Counted from the first letter of the stretch, positions 26,683 through 33,868 are shown. The stretch is 41,278 nt of DNA from Gammaproteobacteria bacterium (GCA_011389885.1 JAABTK010000037.1:1-41278); one strand, 5' to 3'. Translations and numbers: made by a program. The notes: a model not told the origin generated them from the letters alone.

Positions 26683-27164
26683 CCGGGGCAGGGGGAAAAC
26701 GCGCAGGCGTCTTCGGCAGGGCCTCGCTTCTGGATCGGTTGGTGGACGAAGAACCCGCCCTGACCCGGGAGCGTCGGCCCTATCGGGCGCAAACCGAGCA
26801 GCAGGCCCGGGAATCGCTACGCCGCGATCTGGAGTGGCTGCTGAACACGCGCTGCCCCAGGCCGGAGGACCAAATCGACTGGGCCGACCGCACCGCCCTG
26901 GATTATGGCGTGCCGGATTTCGGGCTGTATTTTTCAAAGAATCCCGAAGATTGGAGGAAAATCGCCGGTATTATCGAAAAAACCATCCAGGCCTATGAAC
27001 CAAGATTGCACAACCCGCGGGCCGAGTCCGTTCCGGCAAAAGACCTCAAATCAATTGCGATCTTTCTCACCGGCGTACTGAGGACGGAAGCCATGGAATT
27101 GCAGGTTTCCTTTCCCGTCGAATTATCCAGGAAGGGCGAGGGCGCTTGGGCGAAAATTGGCTAA
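26679..27164 (+). CDS. tssE: T6SS baseplate subunit TssE (gp25-like)
   Basis: This is a 161-residue protein of the GPW/gp25 family, which initiates sheath assembly at the baseplate. It shows the conserved SLRRDLEWLLNTR near 47-59, then LDYGVPDF, and the EPRL motif near 106-109. It overlaps hcp by 4 bases. It is the last recognisable T6SS structural gene here. Only 17 bases later, a truncated copy of a downstream gene begins, so the operon may once have continued into a cargo gene. Confidence 0.93.
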   Translation: MTGAGGKRAGVFGRASLLDRLVDEEPALTRERRPYRAQTEQQARESLRRDLEWLLNTRCPRPEDQIDWADRTALDYGVPDFGLYFSKNPEDWRKIAGIIEKTIQAYEPRLHNPRAESVPAKDLKSIAIFLTGVLRTEAMELQVSFPVELSRKGEGAWAKIG

Positions 27165-27181
27165 AAAAATGCGAGGTGGCT

Positions 27182-27274
27182 ATGTTCGATTATCCTTCCA
27201 CGGGCCTTGAACTCCCAAAGGCGGAAGAACTCTTGCCAATGATGAAAAGAAATAGACACCCAAAAACGGTGTAA
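27182..27274 (+). pseudogene. Truncated head of a homologue of the gene at 28047
   Basis: A GAGGTGGCT leader and ATG are followed by 30 codons that match the beginning of the gene at 28047: FDYPSTGLELPKAEELLP here against SDYSFKALEIPKAEELLP there. The match is lost after about codon 19, and the frame stops at 27272-27274. The leader is also conserved. Clear sequence divergence rules out a recent duplication. A 107-bp hairpin element begins 24 bases later. Reads as the remnant of a former allele in the first position after tssE. Confidence 0.8.
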
Positions 27275-27297
27275 CCCCAGCGCGGCAGAGGTTGGCT

Positions 27298-27404
27298 GGT
27301 TCCCAGGCTCTGCCTGGGAACCGGATGCACGAAGCTCTGCTTCGCGAGGGTTTCGGCAGGCAGAGCCTGTCGGACCGCATTCCCAGGCGGAGCCAGGGAA
27401 CGAG
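27298..27404 (+). repeat. 107-bp four-hairpin element, copy 1
   Basis: It runs from GGTTCCCAGG to GGGAACGAG. Four short hairpins with three-base loops follow each other: TTCCCAGGC/GCCTGGGAA, CGAAGC/GCTTCG, CGGCAGGC/GCCTGTCG and TTCCCAGGC/GCCAGGGAA. This copy carries a stem mismatch in the last hairpin. It lies just after a truncated gene head. Confidence 0.93.
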
Positions 27405-27655
27405 TGAAGCTTACGAGTGCGGACGGAGTTGGTGGAGCAAAGGGCCTCGGCGGAGAGGAATTCGCATTGCTTTTCCTGAGGCAGGTACGCAGAGACTTGC
27501 AGGATCAGAGAAGCGCAGGTGTGGATACGTATGGGCGCCCAGCCAACAGGGGCATACAGTGACTCCCGGGTAACGCGGAAGACTGCTTGGGAACGATCTG
27601 TCTGGCTTGCCAAGCCTTTGTTGGCGGCTGTTTTTGTGCGTCTGACTCGACGCAG

Positions 27656-27735
27656 GAGCCGGATGCGTTAGCAGCGCACGTCCGGACCTATGCCGGCGGC
27701 CTGATACTGTGATGGTATCAGTGCCTTACGGCGAC
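27656..27735 (+). other. Probable group II intron 3' remnant (domains V and VI)
   Basis: GAGCCGGATGCG...GCGCACGTCCGGACC (27656-27688) has the form of group II intron domain V, with the AGC catalytic-triad position. It is followed by a domain-VI-like hairpin: GCCG/CGGC outer stem and CTGATAC (27701-27707) paired with GTATCAG (27715-27721). A CCTTAC segment matches the bulged-A context, and the element ends in GCGAC at 27731-27735. No reverse transcriptase gene or domain I-IV is recognised upstream, so this would be a dead 3' fragment. A covariance-model match is needed to confirm it. Confidence 0.6.
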
Positions 27736-28046
27736 AAAACTTGGTGCGGCGAGGACTCGCTCACTGAGAAGAATCAGGCCTTGGTCATCCTTCCGGCCAA
27801 TACCTTGTAATGGGTGCGTTATATGGGTTGCTTTAGCCTGTAAAATCGAGCGCTTACGTCAGATCGTTCGTCGTGAGCGGCCTAAGGTGGCCGGAACGAT
27901 GATCAAGGCCAAGAATCATCAGCACCGCTCCTCAAGAAGCATGGTGTGCATTAAATTCCGCCGCTGCAAAGCCGATCACGAGCCGCGGAAACGAACGAGG
28001 ATTCCGGTTAAAAATAAGTGGTAACCTAGGATAATGTGAGGTGGCT
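27736..28046. other. Intergenic region before the SGHYRP-motif gene
   Basis: No gene, tRNA or clear terminator was seen. Base composition changes here from the GC-rich T6SS block to an AT-richer tract. The last bases hold the ribosome binding site (GAGG at 28037-28040). Confidence 0.5.
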
Positions 28047-29765
28047 ATGTCCGATTATTCATTCAAGGCCCTTGAAATCCCAAAGGCGGAAGAACTTTTA
28101 CCAAAACTGTTCACATCAAACACGGATAGCGACCGACAATTACTTCAGATCGCGCTGAAAAGCTACCACGGGATCCCTTTGCAAAAGGAACAGCTGTGGT
28201 CCCGGATAGATAGGTTGATGAAAGTTGACGAAAGAATCGATACGATAAGCAGAAAACCCAATCACGGAGCCGATCCGAATATTTTGAAATCTTTTGGCGA
28301 CCATGTCAATCGGCGGTTGGTCTATCTAAAGGTTTTGTTTAGATACACCCACCAAAAGAAGAAGAAGGCTAAACTTAGCGAGTTATTAAAGGCGTTTTCT
28401 AGTGGGAAAAATTACCGGCAAATGAAAAATGACGGTTCATATTATCTCAGCATGCATTCAACTCAGCTAGTAGAGAAAATCGATCCGCTGCATCGGAGGG
28501 GAATCTTTGATCAACATTATCGGAATTATGTTAGAGAAGAAATCAAGCAAGGTCGTGACCCTGCGGACGGTTTGGTGGACTTTATCCTATCATTGGAGAA
28601 AAAAAATTATCTGCAGAAGGCCGATTATTTTAAACCGGATTACTCGGACCTTCTTAGGCTTATTTTTAAGGAAAAGAAAGCCTGGGCCTACTACCTAACG
28701 ACACCTGAAGGAAAATTTAGACGTATCACCTCTCTGAAGGAGAAGGAGGACGTTAGTTTGGAGGCTTATGATTCAGTGTGCCATGAGAATTACAAAAATG
28801 AGTTTTCTTTGCGTGATTTCAGCGACTTGCTGTTCGGTGACATTTATGTCATGCGCAAAGGCATCTTGTATACCTATCCAACCAAGGAAGGAAGGAACTT
28901 TCATTCCATGGGTGTGCAGGGCAAAGCCATTCAGGCTGCGGGGATTATCGTAGTCAAGGAAGGTAAGGTACAGGCCATTGACAATAAAAGCGGACATTAT
29001 CGCCCAACTTGGCGCCATCTGCTGCAGGCCTGTACGTTGATCCAGGAAAACGATGCCTTTGCCGATGAAGCCGTGGTGAGCGTAGTGGTTAATAAGGATT
29101 ATTCGGTGTTTTTTCGGGCCGATGATTTTATCAATCTAGCGCGTAACAATTTTCCTTTTAAGCACACTATAGATATTTTGCAACACTACATTAAAATGTA
29201 TGGCAATAAAAAACCGTATCCTCCATCAATGGATCAGTATCTGAGAGCATTAGTACGGGATACGGCCGGTCAAATTTTTGACTATTCAGACGCTATTGTG
29301 GCTTTTCTTGAGTTAATCTACCCTGAAGACCCGACAAAACAAGCTCTTCAAAAACAGAACTTGAATTTGATTTGGCTCAGCCGCAGAAGCTGGACCTATG
29401 CGCAGTGGAAGAAAGAAAGCTACGTGGGTTTGTTCGCCACTCGTATCGGACCTATTGGGGGCGTGGATGTTGCGTATCGGGACTTTGATAAAGGTTACAA
29501 TAGGTTTGTAATGTACTCAAAAAATGAAGCCAGTGTGAACAAATACTACCGATTGAATTTAAGCACCCATAAAGAACTTGACGCGGTCATAAATAAAGCC
29601 AAAGCTTTGATAAAGGCCATCAACGTCTGGTTGAGTAAAAAGGAAGGAAAAGATAGCGTGCGGCGCAGCGCGGTGCTGACGGCCGAAGAATTGGTGCAAG
29701 AGGATTTGGAGCGTCTGGAGCAGTTGGCTAAGTCGCAAGGGGTCTGGAGTGAGGTTTGGGGATAA
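28047..29765 (+). CDS. Hypothetical protein with an SGHYRP motif, candidate T6SS cargo
   Basis: This is a 572-residue protein without a signal peptide or obvious membrane span. No family is recognised with confidence. The helical, Lys-rich N-terminal half has no known motif. In the middle (about 285-330) is FHSMGVQGKAIQAAGIIVV followed by NKSGHYRPTWRHLLQA. This resembles the HSS-FLAGG-x-V-AAAG ... SGHYxP module that I recall from plant IQM (IQ-motif) proteins and some bacterial effector-like proteins. That link is from memory and inferential. ATG 28047 is chosen because GAGG sits 6 bases upstream and the truncated copy after tssE has the same leader; GTG 28041 is the alternative. The coding sequence is visibly AT-richer than the T6SS genes, a sign of transfer. 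A T6SS effector role is inferred from position only. Confidence 0.75.
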   Translation: MSDYSFKALEIPKAEELLPKLFTSNTDSDRQLLQIALKSYHGIPLQKEQLWSRIDRLMKVDERIDTISRKPNHGADPNILKSFGDHVNRRLVYLKVLFRYTHQKKKKAKLSELLKAFSSGKNYRQMKNDGSYYLSMHSTQLVEKIDPLHRRGIFDQHYRNYVREEIKQGRDPADGLVDFILSLEKKNYLQKADYFKPDYSDLLRLIFKEKKAWAYYLTTPEGKFRRITSLKEKEDVSLEAYDSVCHENYKNEFSLRDFSDLLFGDIYVMRKGILYTYPTKEGRNFHSMGVQGKAIQAAGIIVVKEGKVQAIDNKSGHYRPTWRHLLQACTLIQENDAFADEAVVSVVVNKDYSVFFRADDFINLARNNFPFKHTIDILQHYIKMYGNKKPYPPSMDQYLRALVRDTAGQIFDYSDAIVAFLELIYPEDPTKQALQKQNLNLIWLSRRSWTYAQWKKESYVGLFATRIGPIGGVDVAYRDFDKGYNRFVMYSKNEASVNKYYRLNLSTHKELDAVINKAKALIKAINVWLSKKEGKDSVRRSAVLTAEELVQEDLERLEQLAKSQGVWSEVWG

Positions 29766-29972
29766 GGTTGCTCCAACGAGCCTGACGCGCTGACCATTGA
29801 TTTGTTAGTCCTTGTCCATAGGGGGGCGGTTTTCTGAATAGCCGGTAGGGCATCAACAACCGGGGTGCTCTACTTAGAGTTCGTGTCAACTCTTCGTGCC
29901 TAATGGCGAGTTCGGTAGTGCAGATCTGCGTTGCACCGCGGATTTTTAATCAATCTGTATTAGGGGTCTACT

Positions 29973-30548
29973 ATGAAGCTAGGTACAAATATTGGCTGGT
30001 TATTTAATAAGAGAAAAGTGGCTACGACGGCGGGTGTACCGCTGCTCACGCCGACAAACGCCCAGCAACTTTACCGGCCGAACGCAAGCTACAATGAGGC
30101 TTATCCATATATTAATTATCCTGTGCCTTATGTGCATCAGCCTCATGTTAATGTCTGTGGTGAAGCGTGCGTGTTGATGCTTTATAAGTTTGGCCAGAAG
30201 AATGGCGGGCCCAATGTGAATGTTAATCCTAGAGGGGTATTTGAAGGCGAGGATTCTGTAGATAAACTTGTTTCGGCTTGGCCCGAACTTACCTGTATAA
30301 AAAAGCCAGGTCGTATTGCGTCAATGCGGCTAGCATGGGTTCTGGCCGAGTATGGGCCATTTATATGTTCAGGTGATTATGTTCGTTTTGTTCGGAAGTT
30401 ACGTGGAGGTCATTTTATCGTGGTTACTGGAATTTGGGGCGAGATGATGCTAATCCATGATCCTTGGCATGGGAGAGATCGACGCAAGCCGATTACATGG
30501 TTTCAAGGAAAACTGCAGAAAGGCGATTGTTTTGGGGTTCTGCGCTAA
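29973..30548 (+). CDS. Papain-like cysteine peptidase candidate (C39/C70-like)
   Basis: This is a 191-residue protein. A short, charged N-terminal stretch precedes a compact papain-like fold: VPYVHQPHVNVCGEAC (catalytic Cys probably 62), GGHFIVVTGIWG (His147) and IHDPWHG (Asp163). This Cys-His-Asp order and spacing is typical of AvrRpt2-like (C70) and C39-like peptidases, including several bacterial toxins. It has no clear signal peptide. The ATG at 29973 has TAGGGG about 7 bases upstream. The gene is AT-rich, stands alone and has no obvious immunity gene beside it. A second, only distantly similar protein with the same triad lies at 33299. An effector role is inferred from neighbours; bacteriocin processing is less likely without an ABC transporter. 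Confidence 0.7.
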   Translation: MKLGTNIGWLFNKRKVATTAGVPLLTPTNAQQLYRPNASYNEAYPYINYPVPYVHQPHVNVCGEACVLMLYKFGQKNGGPNVNVNPRGVFEGEDSVDKLVSAWPELTCIKKPGRIASMRLAWVLAEYGPFICSGDYVRFVRKLRGGHFIVVTGIWGEMMLIHDPWHGRDRRKPITWFQGKLQKGDCFGVLR

Positions 30549-30695
30549 GGCTTATGCGCACGAGTGATGCTTCAAGTCCTGCACTTGGCGCCATCTCCAA
30601 ATAGTGATTGCGTCATCCCACACAGTGCATTGGCGAAAAGTCGGTCTTGGTGCTCCAGCGGCCCGACTTCCTGTTGGACACCGTTAGGAGGAATT

Positions 30696-30836
30696 ATGGC
30701 GAAAGCTGCAACCCCGGTGCTCGCCCGGCACTTGATCGAGACCTATCGCATACGCGGCTGAGTGATATGCGAACGACCACTGGACGCCTCGGAACCGGGT
30801 TGTTTTACCTGCGGGGGGACGCATTGCGCCCATCGT
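30696..30836 (+). pseudogene. Truncated head of a homologue of the cysteine-cluster gene at 33975
   Basis: A strong ribosome binding site (AGGAGG) and ATG 30696 open a frame matching the start of the gene at 33975: LARHLIETYRIR against LAQHLIDAYRIR. An in-frame TGA at 30759-30761 replaces the first Cys codon. The same frame then continues as VICERPLDASEPGCFTCGG, again matching. Similarity ends where 107-bp copy 2 begins (30842). It has both a stop and a truncation, so it is a dead copy. Confidence 0.82.
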
Positions 30837-30841
30837 TCATT

Positions 30842-30948
30842 GGTTCCCAGGCTCTGCCTGGGAACCGGGTGCACGAAGCTCTGCTTCGCGAGGGGTTCGG
30901 CAGGCAGAGTCTGCCGGACCGCATTCCCAGGCGGAGCCTGGGAACGAG
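30842..30948 (+). repeat. 107-bp four-hairpin element, copy 2
   Basis: Same 107-bp length and orientation as the other copies. It begins six bases after the truncated cysteine-cluster gene head loses its match. Its third hairpin has AGTCTGCC in the right arm, a variant not seen in the other copies. Confidence 0.93.
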
Positions 30949-30994
30949 TGAGAACGGCGCGGCAGCGGACGCGGCAGCGGACACCCAATCGACT

Positions 30995-31101
30995 GATTCC
31001 CAGGCTCTGCCTGGGAGCTGGGCGCACGAAGCGCTGCTTCGCGAGGGTTTCGGCAGACGGAGCCTGTCGGACCGCATTCCCAGGCGGAGCCTGGGAACGA
31101 G
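30995..31101 (+). repeat. 107-bp four-hairpin element, copy 3
   Basis: This is the most divergent copy: GATTCCC start, GGGAGCTGG after the first hairpin, and GGCAGACGG in the third. The overall length is still exactly 107 bases. Confidence 0.92.
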
Positions 31102-31162
31102 TGAGAACACCTCTCCGCCTACCTCCCGGCGCGGCAGAGGACACCCACGCGATAAGTTGACT

Positions 31163-31269
31163 GGTTCCCAGGCTCTGCCTGGGAACCGGGCGCACGAAGC
31201 TCTGCTTCGCGAGGGTTTCGGCAGGCAGAGCCTGCCGGACCGCATTCCCAGGCGGAGCCTGGGAACGAG
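31163..31269 (+). repeat. 107-bp four-hairpin element, copy 4
   Basis: All four stems are intact. It is separated from copies 3 and 5 by related linkers rich in GCGGCAG...GACACCCA and by a CTCTCCGCCTACCTCCCGG segment. Confidence 0.93.
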
Positions 31270-31334
31270 TGAGAACAACCTCTCCGCCTACCTCCCGGCG
31301 CGGCAGGACGCGGCAGCGGACACCCAAATCGACT

Positions 31335-31441
31335 GGTTCCCAGGCTCTGCCTGGGAACCGGGTGCACGAAGCGCTGCTTCGCGAGGGTTTCGGCAGGCGG
31401 AGCCTGCCGGACCGCATTCCCAGGCAGAGCCTGGGAACGAG
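31335..31441 (+). repeat. 107-bp four-hairpin element, copy 5
   Basis: All stems are intact. The loops of the third and fourth hairpins are exchanged relative to most copies (GGA then AGA). It ends only 12 bases before copy 6. Confidence 0.93.
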
Positions 31442-31453
31442 CAAAAATCGACT

Positions 31454-31560
31454 GGTTCCCAGGCTCTGCCTGGGAACCGGGTGCATGAAGCGCTGCTTCG
31501 CGAGGGTTTCGGCAGGCAGAGCCTGCCGGACCGCATTCCCAGGCGGAGCCTGGGAACGAG
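31454..31560 (+). repeat. 107-bp four-hairpin element, copy 6
   Basis: All stems are intact. A 45-base segment follows (about 31564-31608) that is nearly repeated at 31747-31795, the downstream flank and last codons of the antisense nitrilase-like gene. Confidence 0.93.
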
Positions 31561-31636
31561 CAAAGGGCGGCGGTCCGGCGAGCGGCAGAGCGCGTTCCTC
31601 AACGGGTAAGACGCGGCAGCGGACACCCAATCGACT

Positions 31637-31743
31637 GGTTCCCAGGCTCTCCCTGGGAACCGGGCGCACGAAGCGCTGCTTCGCGAGGGTTTCGGCAGGC
31701 GGAGCCTGTCGGACCGCATTCCCAGGCGGAGCCTGGGAACGAG
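31637..31743 (+). repeat. 107-bp four-hairpin element, copy 7
   Basis: This copy has one stem mismatch in the first hairpin (CTCTCCCTGG). It lies 39 bases beyond the 3' end of the antisense nitrilase-like gene, where it could act as transcript-end structure. Confidence 0.93.
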
Positions 31744-31782
31744 CAAAGGGCGGGCGGTCCGGCGAGCGGCAAAGCGCGTTCC

Positions 31783-32739
31783 TCAGCGGGTCAGTGGCAG
31801 CGAGTAGTAATTGACCCTGCCGGCGCTGCTCATGCTGCGCGAGACCACCAGCCCCGGCTGATCGATGTGGTTCGACTCCTGTTTGATCTTGTTGTTGGTT
31901 GTGCCGTTCCGCCGAACGACGGTTGGCTCGATGATTGCGTCAGCGTGCAGCATGTAGCCGCCGTCACGCACGGGCGGCGCGTCCGACCGCAGCTGGAACG
32001 AAGCGCTGATCAAGACGAAGACGTCCAACTGCTCGCCGGCGAGTGTGTTGTTGAAGTGCTCGGCGCAGATCTGCATGCCGAAGCGCAAGCCATCGACATT
32101 GAAGGCACCGCGCCGTGGGCCGGGGACGAAGATGACCTTGCGCCCGTTGGTATTGTCGGTCGGGCGATTCACCTCGCCGCCGTCCGCCATTTTGTGGTAT
32201 TTCAACAGCACCTTGCCCCCGCGCAAGATGAAGGCGCTGTTCTCTCCAAGAAAAATCTCGGATCGTTTCGCGGTGCCGAGGGTGGTCAGGGCCTTGTCGT
32301 GCAGCGTGCTGTTCCACTTCTTGCCGGTGTTGATGCGAGAAATGGCCCGCTCGACGCGGTCCTTGCGGAACACGTTGAGGATGCTGCGTTCTCGCTGTGC
32401 GGGTTTCACCCAGGCCACGGTGCCGGGCACGATGACCATCTTGGGGTATTGCGCGCTCAACGCCTTGAGCACGCACAGGATCTGGTCCTTGTCGCTCTCC
32501 TCAAAGAAGTGCGCGGTCTGTGAGCGACCGAACAAGTACTCCGGCGCGACGAAGACATTGATCGGCGTACGCTGACCCGGGTGCGTTCTGGCGAAGACGT
32601 TCGCGGCGAACGCGACCTCGCTCCGCAGCAAGCTGAGACGCTCCAGGATGCTCAGCCTGGCGATCTGGTTGGGCGCGCTGCCGTCGTGTGTGATTATGGT
32701 CGAGATTTGCCATACGGCGGCGCGAATTAGGTAGTTCAT
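31783..32739 (-). CDS. Nitrilase-superfamily carbon-nitrogen hydrolase
   Basis: This is a 318-residue protein and the only confident minus-strand gene in the window. The nitrilase Glu-Lys-Cys triad is visible: Glu67 in FVAPEYLF, Lys183 in YHKMADGGEV and Cys225 in FGMQICAEHF. These enzymes hydrolyse nitriles, amides or N-carbamoyl groups in the cytoplasm; the substrate cannot be read here. The middle has a family-atypical stretch (about 112-160), and the C-terminal part lacks the usual tight pattern, so this is a divergent branch. The start at 32739 is supported by AAGGGGA 8 bases upstream on the coding strand. It is GC-rich, unlike the AT-rich genes around it, and stands alone among hairpin elements. 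Confidence 0.8.
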   Translation of the reverse strand: MNYLIRAAVWQISTIITHDGSAPNQIARLSILERLSLLRSEVAFAANVFARTHPGQRTPINVFVAPEYLFGRSQTAHFFEESDKDQILCVLKALSAQYPKMVIVPGTVAWVKPAQRERSILNVFRKDRVERAISRINTGKKWNSTLHDKALTTLGTAKRSEIFLGENSAFILRGGKVLLKYHKMADGGEVNRPTDNTNGRKVIFVPGPRRGAFNVDGLRFGMQICAEHFNNTLAGEQLDVFVLISASFQLRSDAPPVRDGGYMLHADAIIEPTVVRRNGTTNNKIKQESNHIDQPGLVVSRSMSSAGRVNYYSLPLTR

Positions 32740-33121
32740 GCTCAGATCCCCTTTCTAGTCTGCGCGGAATTTGGCAGAACGCTTTGCGTAACGACGGGGG
32801 GTAAGGCTAGGAAATCCAACCGCCTATCCCAAATTATTTCCCTGATCGAGAGCACCGTGATAGGATAACACGCTGTAACTGAATACTACCATCTTGAAGG
32901 ATACGGGATAGCGAATTTCCTGTATTCGCCGGAGGAAGAAAAAGAACAGACATCCCAAAGCTGTTGCACAAAAACATCCTAACACATTGATTTAATGTGT
33001 AGATCTGTGGTTATTGGGCGACTTCTCCGGAGCGCCAACTCGTAACCTATTGACTTCCCGTTTGTTTTGGTTGGAGCCTTTTCCCTGAGACCTCATTTAC
33101 GCGACAGAGGACAAGTTGACT
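32740..33121. other. Divergent intergenic region, no gene seen
   Basis: This AT-rich spacer lies between the antisense hydrolase start and hairpin copy 8. It should hold the hydrolase promoter, but no convincing hexamer pair was recognised. No RNA gene was recognised. Confidence 0.45.
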
Positions 33122-33228
33122 GGTTCCCAGGCTCTGCCTGGGAACCGGATGCACGAAGCGCTGCTTCGCGAGGGTTTCGGCAGGCAGAGCCTGCCGGACC
33201 GCATTCCCAGGCGGAGCCTGGGAACGAG
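33122..33228 (+). repeat. 107-bp four-hairpin element, copy 8
   Basis: This is an isolated copy with all stems intact, 70 bases upstream of the second cysteine peptidase candidate. It is preceded by GACAGAGGACAAGTTGACT, similar to the linker before copy 4. Confidence 0.93.
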
Positions 33229-33298
33229 TGAAAGCAGGCCCTCTTGGCGAGGGAAACCGAGCGATTCAAGTGTAGTTCTAAAGAAAGAGGTTTTTTCA

Positions 33299-33868
33299 AT
33301 GATTTTAAATCCAAGCCCGAAGATGAAATCCCAAATCGGTCGAGCCGGCATCTTGGGCGTGGTGGACCTTAATTGCGGTTGGTACTGTCTGGAGGCGTTG
33401 TTAAATTATTTCTATTTCAAGAGAAAAGGGTGCTGGGGCCAAGGCATACTACCTGTGCCGAAAATTGTTTCTTACGGCTATAATCCTAAGAGAGATTCGC
33501 CGTTTGAAACAGGCGTCGTTGAATGGTCTAGGCCTGGGACAAAACTTTCTGATTGGGAGACAGACCTCAAGAACCGCGGACCCCTCATTGTTAGTGGAAA
33601 ACTTGGGGCTGCGCACTTCGGCACGATCAAAGGAAAGGCGCTCGGGGTGGGTCACTTCATCCTAGTTTTCGGGGCAGAGAACGGGCTGCTCTGGTATAAA
33701 GATCCCCTACAGGGCGATCAACAGAGAAACGGCTATTTTGCGGAGATGAAAAAAAGGCTCGGCGGTGATGTCTATTTTTTAAATCCCGGAAAAAAAGAGG
33801 CTGTTATGAATTCGATAACAGGGCGCTCGCGCTCTAGGGCGGTTCACGGTGCTAGGCCGCAGTTATAA
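33299..33868 (+). CDS. Second papain-like cysteine peptidase candidate
   Basis: This is a 189-residue protein. Residues DLNCGWYCLEALLNYF place a probable catalytic Cys at 26, GVGHFILVFG places His119, and YKDPLQGD places Asp135. This is the same Cys-His-Asp arrangement as the protein at 29973, and both have a GP-hydrophobic strand before the His. Overall similarity is otherwise low. An in-frame open extension upstream runs into hairpin copy 8 and is rejected; ATG 33299 follows AAAGAGG with good spacing. No signal peptide is seen. The AT-rich composition suggests transfer. It could be a T6SS cargo peptidase or a domesticated enzyme. The tail after about 165 is basic and Ser/Arg-rich. Confidence 0.65.
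   Translation: MILNPSPKMKSQIGRAGILGVVDLNCGWYCLEALLNYFYFKRKGCWGQGILPVPKIVSYGYNPKRDSPFETGVVEWSRPGTKLSDWETDLKNRGPLIVSGKLGAAHFGTIKGKALGVGHFILVFGAENGLLWYKDPLQGDQQRNGYFAEMKKRLGGDVYFLNPGKKEAVMNSITGRSRSRAVHGARPQL

Noticed and set aside
27417-27655. Complete small group II intron from GTGCGG (27417) to 27735
   Set aside because: The interval is too short and shows none of the usual domain I features; only the domain V/VI part is supported.
30759-30761. In-frame TGA at a Cys position as a possible selenocysteine codon
   Set aside because: The intact homologue uses an ordinary Cys codon, no SECIS-like hairpin is evident just downstream, and the frame is destroyed about 80 bases later by a hairpin element. 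A pseudogene is simpler.
30608-31814. Long open frames on both strands rich in GSQALPGNR / RLRLGMRSGRL
   Set aside because: These are six-frame translations of the 107-bp hairpin elements. The element length (107, not a multiple of 3) and hairpin-loop variation show DNA-level structure, not coding.
27298-33228. Hairpin array as a CRISPR locus
   Set aside because: Repeats are 107 bases, internally palindromic four times, with related rather than unique spacers of uneven length, and no cas genes are present.
33116-33298. N-terminal extension of the second peptidase into hairpin copy 8
   Set aside because: The added residues are translated repeat DNA, and ATG 33299 has a well-placed AAAGAGG.
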